Shown in pieces: positions 17,478-26,200 of a stretch of DNA of 64,000 nucleotides. The stretch's first letter is position 1; the number at the start of each line of letters is the position of its first letter. Source of the DNA: JACPYM01 sp031423495. GTDB lineage: Bacteria; Acidobacteriota; Blastocatellia; RBC074. The position numbers and the translations under genes were made by a program. A model generated the notes under the pieces. It did no database searches, was not told where the DNA came from, and worked only from the letters and a program-made list of their open reading frames with translations. The stretch covers positions 1 to 64,000 of the forward strand of contig JANPFP010000033.1 of the NCBI GenBank assembly GCA_031423495.1, read 5' to 3'.

Positions 17478-17919
17478 ATTGACTCCAAAGGTGGTTAGAA
17501 AGTTGAGAAAGGGAAATGGGGATGGGTGACGTTGTCTTCACACGGCGCAAGGTTAGGAAGGGGTGCCAGCGAGAGAGAAGACCGCTTGTAGAAAAGAGAA
17601 GACCACGCTTGGGAAGTGTGGCCGCTACCTTCAGTGATATTTTTTTCAATGTGTAACACCGTGCAGCGGAAAAAGGTTGGCGATGAGTAAGTTGCTTCAC
17701 TTGACGGAAGTTGAATCGTGCATACAATCCGTTCGGCTTCGTAAGAAATCCGGCTTTTCAGTGCCTTGAATTTGCCCTAAATGGTTCGGCAATCGCCACC
17801 ACTTCCGTCGTCGCCACCTATCGCAACACGTTTTCGATAAATGCACTGGATCAAGTGTTTTCTGAGTACGTGAACACCACGCGCGCAGACACTTCCCCAC
17901 AAGTGGAGGAGAACACAAG
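17478..17919. other. Divergent intergenic region, no gene recognised
   Basis: Between the Tat-exported DUF6916-like gene (leftward) and the small proteins before the tail-collar genes (rightward). I see short open frames on both strands but none with a ribosome site plus recognisable protein. The region probably holds two divergent promoters. A GGAGGAG ribosome site lies at its right edge, in front of ATG 17920. Confidence 0.5.
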
Positions 17920-18135
17920 ATGGCTGAGATCGTACCGTTTAGCAGGCAGTGCCGTGACCTATTCACATTGTCTGCTCACCCGCTCGTCAACAAACTGAAA
18001 CTCATCGAACCCATAGCTTGCCCCCCAGCAAGCTGGGCATCGCTGTGTCTCAAGACGAAGCTGACCGCCCGGCCTACCTTTTGTTCAAATCCGCTACTTC
18101 AATCAAAGGAGAATTCGTCATGGATGATGTCATAG
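17920..18135 (+). pseudogene. Possible small ORF or frameshifted 5' part of next gene
   Basis: ATG 17920 has a strong GGAGGAG site 8 nt upstream but the frame closes after 71 codons with an unlikely sequence. At a run of six C (18021-18026) one extra C would join it to the frame of the gene at 18120, giving one protein of about 178 aa. Equally, the gene at 18120 has its own AAAGGAG site and looks self-sufficient. A frameshift mutation, a sequencing deletion or a short leader ORF are all possible. Confidence 0.25.
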
Positions 18136-18455
18136 TTTTGATCAATCAAATTGGCCCTTTGCCTTTTAGCGTTACGTTCAAAGCGCCCGCCGATGGCCCG
18201 GTATCGTTTTTCCTTTCGGCTTCGGCCTGGACACAAACGGCAGATAGCTGGCTCTCAGTCGGACTGGAACTGGATGCCGTACCGATTGGTTCGGTGCAAG
18301 CGTTTGCCAATAACGCGAGTGTTCATCAAGCGTTGGTTCCGGTGTATGTCACAGCCAATCTGACGGCAGGCCAACATACGCTTTCGTTGTTGCCCGGCAA
18401 CTCGACGACCGTGACAGACATAAATGATTTCTTTCACGTTTCGCTGCATCTCTAA
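18120..18455 (+). CDS. Small beta-rich hypothetical protein of the tail-collar locus
   Basis: A 111-aa protein with ATG 18120 and an AAAGGAG site about 8 nt upstream. It has no signal peptide. The sequence alternates polar and hydrophobic residues (FSVTFKAPADGPVSFFLSASAW, GQHTLSLLPGN), as in a single beta-sandwich domain. I do not recognise the family. It precedes three tail-collar genes on the same strand (79 nt before the first), so it may be part of the same surface or appendage assembly. Its frame is open upstream to the C-run at 18021. Confidence 0.65.
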   Translation: MDDVIVLINQIGPLPFSVTFKAPADGPVSFFLSASAWTQTADSWLSVGLELDAVPIGSVQAFANNASVHQALVPVYVTANLTAGQHTLSLLPGNSTTVTDINDFFHVSLHL

Positions 18456-18533
18456 GACGTGGCGTGCAATCCCACTGCGTCGCAGCGCGCGGCGTGAAAC
18501 CACCACTGTAGTTTTTAACAGGAGACAAACATT

Positions 18534-19037
18534 ATGGCTGAACCATTCCTGTCTGAAATCAGAATCATGTCCTTCGGCTTTCCGCCCAAAGGCTGGGCGT
18601 TATGCAACGGGCAACTTCTTCCAATTAACCAAAATCAGGCGCTCTTTTCGTTGTTAGGGACGACTTTCGGCGGCGATGGGCGCGTGAACTTCGCCTTGCC
18701 CGATTTGCGGGAGCGCGTACCGATTCACGTTGGCAGTAGTCATACGTTAGGCGAACGCGGCGGCGAGCAGGCGCACACACTGAGTACGTCTGAGTTGCCG
18801 CAGCATATGCACTTCGGGCAAGCTCGTACAGCGAACGCTACCACCGGAAACCCGACAAACAACATGCTGGCCGGAGTACCGACCTTCGCGTATCGCAATA
18901 ACCCCTCGAACCTCACCGCGCTTAATGCTGCGTCGGTTACAAACGTCGGTGGCAGTCAGGCGCACTTGAACATGCAACCGTTTCTGGTGCTGAGTTTCTG
19001 CATTGCGCTGCAAGGCATTTTCCCATCACAAACCTAA
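18534..19037 (+). CDS. Phage tail collar domain protein (microcystin-dependent-protein-like) 1
   Basis: A 167-aa protein with the tail-collar signature: LSEIRIMSFGFPPKGWALCNGQLLPINQNQALFSLLGTTFGG, then LPDLRERVPIH and a C-terminal PFLVLSFCIALQGIFPSQT. The domain forms trimeric fibre tips in phages; free-standing bacterial copies of 160-190 aa, often called microcystin-dependent proteins, occur in threes. No signal peptide is visible, so secretion would need a dedicated route. It is the first of three tandem paralogues. The ribosome site AGGAGA lies 10 nt before ATG. Function in bacteria is unknown. Confidence 0.92.
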   Translation: MAEPFLSEIRIMSFGFPPKGWALCNGQLLPINQNQALFSLLGTTFGGDGRVNFALPDLRERVPIHVGSSHTLGERGGEQAHTLSTSELPQHMHFGQARTANATTGNPTNNMLAGVPTFAYRNNPSNLTALNAASVTNVGGSQAHLNMQPFLVLSFCIALQGIFPSQT

Positions 19038-19065
19038 TCCATCACAAAACCAAGGAGAAGAAAAA

Positions 19066-19569
19066 ATGGCACAACCCTATGTAGGCGAAATCAGAATGTT
19101 CGCAGGTAATTTTGCTCCGGCGGGGTGGATGTTTTGCGGCGGGCAATTGCTTCCGATTTCTGAGAACGAAACGCTCTTTAACCTAATCGGCACGACGTAT
19201 GGCGGGGATGGGCAATCAACGTTTGCGTTGCCAAACCTGCAAAGCCGGGTTCCGATCCATCAGGGCAACGGCTTCACTCTGGCAGAACCCGGCGGAGTCG
19301 AAGAGGTCACACTGACGGTGCCGCAAATTCCGGCTCATTCGCATGCTTTACTCGCGTCAGGTGACGCGGCGGATCAGGTCACCGGGAACAATGGGGTCGT
19401 GGCAACCCCGCCGTCGTTGAGTATGTATTACAGTTCAGCGCCGGATGCGAACTTGAACGCCAACACCATGACACAGATTGGCGGCAGTCAGCCGCATACC
19501 AATCTGCAACCATACCTAGTGGTCAACTTTATCATTTCGCTGTTCGGGATTTTCCCGTCACAAACCTAA
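19066..19569 (+). CDS. Phage tail collar domain protein 2
   Basis: The 167-aa product begins at ATG 19066, preceded by AAGGAG; an in-frame upstream start would run back into the previous gene. It has the same order as its neighbour: VGEIRMFAGNFAPAGWMFCGGQLLPIS, TTYGGDGQSTFALPNLQSRVPIHQG, a variable middle, then IGGSQPHTNLQPYLVVNFIISLFGIFPSQT. The conserved Cys and G-Q-L-L-P-I are intact. The spacing to copy 1 is 28 nt and to copy 3 is 10 nt, consistent with one operon. The middle region, where fibre tips usually vary, differs most between the three. Confidence 0.92.
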   Translation: MAQPYVGEIRMFAGNFAPAGWMFCGGQLLPISENETLFNLIGTTYGGDGQSTFALPNLQSRVPIHQGNGFTLAEPGGVEEVTLTVPQIPAHSHALLASGDAADQVTGNNGVVATPPSLSMYYSSAPDANLNANTMTQIGGSQPHTNLQPYLVVNFIISLFGIFPSQT

Positions 19570-19579
19570 AGGAGAAAAA

Positions 19580-20107
19580 ATGGCTGATCCATTTGTGGCT
19601 GAAATCAGAATCTTCCCTTTCAACTTTGCGCCGAAGGGGTGGGCCTTTTGTGATGGGCAGATTTTGCCGTTATCGCAAAACACCGCACTCTTTTCGTTAC
19701 TCGGTACGACGTATGGTGGTAACGGAAAATCGAACTTCGCGCTCCCAAATATGCAAGGCAATGCGCCAATTCATGCTGGCCAGGGGCCGGGATTGTCGCT
19801 TTACGATCTGGGACAGACGGGCGGCAGTGAAACCGTCACACTGCTTGAGTCCGAGATACCAACGCACAATCACAGCGTGAGGGCTTACACCGGCGACGCT
19901 GCTGATTCGCGCATTCCTAATTCGAACGAATCTCTCGGTACACCATCGCCCGGCTTGCTCTATGACCCGGCGACAACGCAACTGGCCACTATGGCTCCTC
20001 AGGCATTTACGCCAGCAGGAGGCGGTCAACAGCATAACAATCTGCAACCTTATCTGACGCTCAACTTCTGCATCGCGCTGCAAGGCGTCTTCCCGCCGCG
20101 CACTTGA
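19580..20107 (+). CDS. Phage tail collar domain protein 3
   Basis: The 175-aa product is the third member of the trio, with a GGAGAA site right before ATG. It contains VAEIRIFPFNFAPKGWAFCDGQILPLSQ, LGTTYGGNGKSNFALPNMQGNAPIH, a longer insert (about residues 85-140) than the other two, then QQHNNLQPYLTLNFCIALQGVFPPRT. Three paralogues of about equal length in one operon are the usual arrangement for bacterial tail-collar proteins, which suggests a heterotrimer or three related tips. A strong hairpin follows the stop codon, and the giant surface protein gene begins 177 nt later. Confidence 0.92.
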   Translation: MADPFVAEIRIFPFNFAPKGWAFCDGQILPLSQNTALFSLLGTTYGGNGKSNFALPNMQGNAPIHAGQGPGLSLYDLGQTGGSETVTLLESEIPTHNHSVRAYTGDAADSRIPNSNESLGTPSPGLLYDPATTQLATMAPQAFTPAGGGQQHNNLQPYLTLNFCIALQGVFPPRT

Positions 20108-20116
20108 TCTGTGAAC

Positions 20117-20153
20117 GTGGATGGTTAAAGCGTGAACGTCATTAACCATCCAC
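20117..20153 (+). terminator. Hairpin after the tail-collar genes
   Basis: GTGGATGGTTAA at 20117-20128 pairs perfectly with TTAACCATCCAC at 20142-20153 (12 bp) around a 13-nt loop, 10 nt after the stop of the third collar gene. No T-tract follows, so it may be a Rho-dependent stop or an RNA-stabilising end that separates this operon from the giant gene downstream. Confidence 0.6.
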
Positions 20154-20284
20154 GCATCACTAAAAAGGCTGCGTCCAAGCAGGCAACATTCGAGATTTTA
20201 GTAAGCGATTCAGACTGGCAATTTTCCTTCACGAAATTCGCCAGCCGCAGTAAACGAAATCGCAATAGTTTTTTGGAGTTACAC

Positions 20285-23200
20285 ATGCGTTACTTTTCTT
20301 TGCGTCGTCTTCTCACCCTTTCAACGCTCATCGTTTGTGCTTTTAGTCTTTTGGTCGTGCGCGCAGCTTATACGCGCGGTGGCAACGTGAGCCGTTCAGT
20401 TTCGCTTACCAGCCCGACGACGACAGCCAGCCAGCGCTCGCCCTCCGCCAAACAGGTCGGCCCGCGTATCGCTTATTTGCCCCAAGCGCAGCCCCTTGCC
20501 AGCGAATGGCTTCATGCATTTAATGTAGCGCCCTCAGCAGCGTTTTTCGCGCCAGCGGTTACAGCCATCAAATCGGCCACGCTCGCAGCGGGTGGCGATG
20601 TGAACGGCAACACCTTCATCAATCCGGGCGACACGCTGACCTACTCCGTGACCATCAGCAATAGCGGGATGGATGCGACGGGTCTTAGCTTTAGCGACAC
20701 GCTCGACGCCAATCTGACGTTGGTCGGTGGCTCGGTCATGGCCTCGCCCGTGGCGGTTAACGACAGCTATCCTTGCACGGGCAACCTTTCCATTTCGATT
20801 CCCGCCGGTTCCGGTGTACTCGCCAACGATTATATGGGGTTCAATCCCCTGGCAACGATTACCGCCTCTAGCATGACTAGCGCCAATGGCGGGACGGTCG
20901 CGGTGATGAGTGATGGCTCGTTCACTTATGAACCGGCGGCTGGGTTCACTGGCACCGACGCCTTCACCTACACGCTGATGAACAGCACTGGCAGCAGTGT
21001 CGGCACGGTGAGCATCACGGTCACCAACCGGATTTGGTTCATCAACAACACGGGCGGCGCTTGCGCCTCCAGTTGCAACGGGCGTTTCTCGCATCCCTTC
21101 ACCAGCCTCTCGGCTTTCATTTCGGCAGCCGTGGACGCCAGCGGTGACCGGATTTTCATCTATCAAGGGGCCAGCAGTTATGCAGGCGCGCTGACTTTGG
21201 AGACTAATGAACGATTGATTGGGCAAGGCGATGCGCTCGACGCAACCACGCTCGGCTTCACGCCCGCCGCGAATGGCCCAACGCTGCCCAGCGCCACCGC
21301 CAAGCCCACGCTCACCAATACGCTCACGCTGGCGAACGGCGTGACGGTGCTGGCGATTAGTATGTCCACCGGAGCCAGCACGGGCATCACCGGTTCAGGC
21401 GGTCTCACGGGTCTCACAGTGGGCGATTCGCCCACGACGGCGACGAATGGCATCACGGTTACGACCACGACGGGCACGACGGTTTCGCTCAATAATGTCG
21501 GCGGCAATTTCACGTTCCGCAGTCTTTCAGCCAACGGCGCAACCACTGGCCTCGCGCTGACCAGCACGCCCGCAAGTCTCAATTTCACGGTGACGGGCGA
21601 TAACAACGGCCTGGCTAACGGTTCTGGCGGCACGATCCAAAACATCACGGGTGGCTTACTCGGCAATGCCCCGGCGTACTTTCTCACGGCCAGCGGCGTG
21701 GTCACTTTGAAGTCCATGAATATGGCGATCACCGTGAATGCGTTCTCCGGCATGCATGTGGACAACAATGCTGGCGGAACGATTACGGTGAACGTTACGG
21801 GCTGCACCTTCACAGGTGTGCAGGCTGGCAACTCTGTGCAGAACAAGGCGCTGCTGCAATTCGAAGGCGGCAACACCGGCGGCGGGGCCGCGAACATCAC
21901 GGCGAACGTGCAGAACTCCTTCTTTTTTGACAACCGAACCTACGGGGTCGCGGCGATTGCGGCAGGCGATTCCATGATGAATGTGACGCTGAATCAGTCC
22001 GGCTTCGGCACCGAGGTGAACACGGGCGCGCCGGTCAATCAACCCGGCACGACGATCACCAACCCGCCGCCGTTCAGTGCGTTGGTCAGCAACAGCAGCA
22101 ACGCGAAGGTTGACTATTCGATCACGAATAACACCTTCTGGGGCGCGGACGGTTTGAAAGGAGCGCTTTATGCGGTAACGATCAGCGGCGCGACTAACGT
22201 CGCATCTTCGCACCTGAACGGCACGATTAGCGGCAATAAGATTGGTAAGACAGGCGTGGTCGGCTCGGGCTGTTCGACCAATTGTGCGGGTATCGGATTG
22301 TTGCCCGGAACGGGCGGAACCTTCAATGCTACCGTGACGAATAACGACATCCGTCAGGTAAGCGCCTTCGGCGTTAACTTCGTCAACTCCGTCACCGGCG
22401 CAAACGGTACGTCAATCGGTCGTATCACGAACAATACCATTGCCGAGCCTGACATCACCGGCTCGCCGACCTTCATACGCGGCATTGTGGTCGCGGATGG
22501 TAACAGCGGTGGCTCTACCGCTAACTGGTGTGCAGAGGTCACGGGCAACAATATCAGCGGTTCGTGGCAGGCGGGCTTTTTCATCCGCATTACGTCAAAT
22601 AACACCACCGGTATCCTGACCCTCCCCGGCCTCACTCCGGCCACGGGAGCGTCAGCAGCGCAAGTGAATAGCTACATTCAGGGGCTGAATACGCTGCCTG
22701 CCAACAGCGTCGGCACTACTGTCGGTACGGGGCCGATCAACGGTGGAGCAGCGTGTGCGCTACCGTCAGCGCCACCGCCGATTGATACCGATGAGCAATT
22801 ACAGCTTAAACAGCAAGGTGGCAACAACTCTGCTTCAATTGCCCAGGGGTGGCAACAATGGCTGCATCCTGTCTTCACAGCTTTCGCCGCACCGACCAGC
22901 GTTTTTAAGATCAGCAGTCCAACTAATTGGATCATCCCAACAGCGATGGCAGCGGAGAACTCAAGCGTAAGTGTTCCAAGTACCGAAGTCAGCCGGAAGA
23001 GGTTGCCAACAAACACGCCCCAGAGAGGCGGGACACTAAACGCTCGTACATCAAGCAACGCGAACGCCGCGCTGTCCGGCGAGACAGTCAGCGTCACGGG
23101 GATTACCACGCTTCCTGTCGGCAAGAGCGTCATCATCAAATTCAACGCCACGATTGCGGCGGGTTTCACTGGTACGGCGATCACTAATCAGGCGACGGTG

Positions 23201-26200
23201 GCAGGCTCGAATTTCTCAATGACCACGAGCAACAATCTTTCGACGCCGGTGATTCAAGCACCTTCGATTAACAAAACTTTTTCGCCAACCAGCATCGCGT
23301 TGAGTGGCACGAATCTAACGACTTCGACGCTGACGCTGGTGTTGACCAATCCGAATCCGTCGCAGGCGCTCAGCGCCATCGCGTTCACTGACAACCTGAC
23401 CGGCGGCTTGCAAGTAGACACTACGCCGACGCTGAGCAACGGCTGTGGCGGCACGTTCTCGGCCCCGCTCGCAGGAGGTCAAACTGCGCTCAGTTACAGC
23501 GGCGGTTCCATTCCGGCGGGCGTCAATTGCACGATCAGCTTCAAAGTCAGAAGCACAAGTGTAGGTGCCAAGACCAATGCGACCAGCGGTGTGACTTCGA
23601 CCCAAGCCAACCTGGGTGCTGTCAGCAACACGGCGACGCTGAACGTACTGACTGCGCCAACGCTTGCCAAACCGTTTGGCGCGGCTTCAGTGGCGTTGAA
23701 CGGCACGACTTCGCTGACCTTTAACATCACGAATAACGACGCGACCTTCGGGCTGACAGGCGTAGGCTTCACCGATACGCTGCCCACCGGCCTGACCGTA
23801 GCGGCTACGCCGAACGTCACCGGCTCTTGCGGCGGCGGTACGATCACAGCGGCGGCGAATTCAGGCACGATCAGTTTGTCAGGCGCATCACTCGCGGCCA
23901 GCGGTACGTGCAGCCTTAGCGTAGATGTCACCGGCACAACAGCGGGGGCGAAGAACAATTCGGTGGCGCTGGCCGCCAATGAGACGGGTACGAATTCGAC
24001 GCCCGCCACGTCAACCTTGAATGTCTTCGCGCCGCCGACGTTCAGTAAGAATTTCGTTGCAAGCCCGATTGTCGTTGGTCAAACGGCGGCGCTGAACATT
24101 CTCATCACCAATCCGATGGCGAACCCCGCCAACCTGACCGGCATTGCTTTGACCGACACGTTGCCAGCGGGCATCACGACGGCGGACTTAGCTGCAACGC
24201 CGCAATGTGGCGGCACGCTCACGATCAGCAGCAATGTCATTACGCTGACGGGCGGCAGCATTGCGCCCGATACCACTTGCACCATCACCCGCACGGTCAT
24301 CGGCGTACAAGCTCAGGTCGCGGCGTGGACGAATACGATCGGTTCGGTTTCGTCCACCAACGGCGGCACGAACAGTACGCCCGCTACGGCGAATATCACG
24401 GTGAATAAAGCCAGCACGGTGGCGAGCATTACTGGTGACACGCCCGATCCTTCGGTGACCGGGCAGCCTTATACGGTGACGGCGGGCATTAGTGTTTCTG
24501 CGCCCGGAGCCGCGACGCCTACCGTTCCCACGGGAACGATTACGGTTTCGGATGGTTCGCAAACCTGCACGATCACGCTGCCCGCGACGACCTGCATGCT
24601 CACCAGCACCACCGCAGGCGCTAAAACGCTGACGGCGACTTATAACGGCGACACGAATTTCAACGCGAGTCCGGCTTCAGCGGGCGTGGTTCACACGGTC
24701 AACAAAGCCAACACGACGACGACGATCACGGCGGATACGCCTGACCCATCAAATCCGGGTGCCAGCGTGGCGGTCAGTTTCACGGTTGTGGCGAACAGTC
24801 CCGGCGCAGGCACGCCCACCGGTAACGTGACGGTCAGTGACGGCGTAGATTCTTGCACCGGCACAGTCGCAGCAGGCACTTGCAACATTACGTTGAACAC
24901 GCCGGGTTTGCGCACGCTGACGGCGACTTATGCGGGCGATACGAACTTTAACGGCAGTTCCGACACCGAATTGCATCAAGTCGCTACGCCGCCGACGGTG
25001 GCGAAGAGCTTCCTCCCGACGCAAATCAAGGTGAACGAAACTTCGGTGATGACGTTTACTGTCGCCAATCCGAACGCAGGATTGGCGTTGAGCAACATCA
25101 GCTTCAGCGACACCTTCCCGGCGGGTGTCGAAGTAGACAATCCGGTCGTGATGACCAACACCTGCGGCGGTTCGTTCAGTCCGGCGCTGGTGGGCGGCGC
25201 GACGAGTTTCAGTTACATCGGCGGTTCGATTGGCGCGGGCGGCCCGGTTTGTACGATCAGCGTGCAAGTTAAAGCGACCACGGCGGGCGTGAAGCCCAAT
25301 ACGACTGGCGTGATTTCAGCGACTGAAACTGGCGCGGGCGCAACGAGCAATACGGCGACGTTGACCGTGGTCGGAGCGCCCGTGCTGGCGAAAGCCTTTA
25401 CGCCCCCGACGGTAGTGTTCGGGCAAACGTCTTCGCTCGGTTTCACGATCACGAATAACAACACGACGGTCGCGCTCACCGGCATTGCGTTTAGCGATAC
25501 GTTACCGGCAGGCGTGACGGTGGCGAACAGCGGGCCGACTGCTACGTGCGGCGGTACGTTGACGACGACTGCGCCGAATACTGTTGGCTTCAGTGGCGGC
25601 ACGCTGGCGGTGGGCAGTCCGGTTCCGACAACGTGTACGTTCAGCGTGACGGTTGCGACTACCGCTGTCGGCGCGTTGCTGAATACGACGGGCGCGATTA
25701 CTTCAGTCGAGAGCGGTGCGGGCGCTACGGCGCTGGCGACGCTGACGGTCAACAAAGCGAATACGACGACGACGATTACGAACGCGGCGACATTGACGGG
25801 TACTCCGACGGTGGTGGGGCAGCCTTACACGGTGAGTGTCAGTGTGGCTCCTGTCGCGCCGGGCAGCGGCGTGCCGACGGGCATGGTGAATGTGAGCGAC
25901 GGCACGGGCGGCACGTGCGTAGTGACGTTGAGCGGCGGCGTAGGCAGTTGCAGTCTCACTTCGACGACGTTCGGAGCGAAGACGATTACGGCGACCTATG
26001 TGATGGATAGCAATTTCAACGGCAGCGTGTCGGCAGGTGCGGCGCATACGGTGAACAAGGCGGATACGACAACGACGATCACCAATGCAGTGGCGCTGGC
26101 GACCGCAACTGTGGTTGGGCAGTCATACGCGGTGACGTGGAATGTGGCGGTGAATGCGCCGGGCGCAATCGGCGCGGCGCTCACGGGCAACGTGACGGTG

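Noticed and set aside
18534..20107. Prophage remnant
   Set aside because: Only tail-collar-type genes are present, with no capsid, terminase, integrase or lysis gene; the trio is a known bacterial arrangement.
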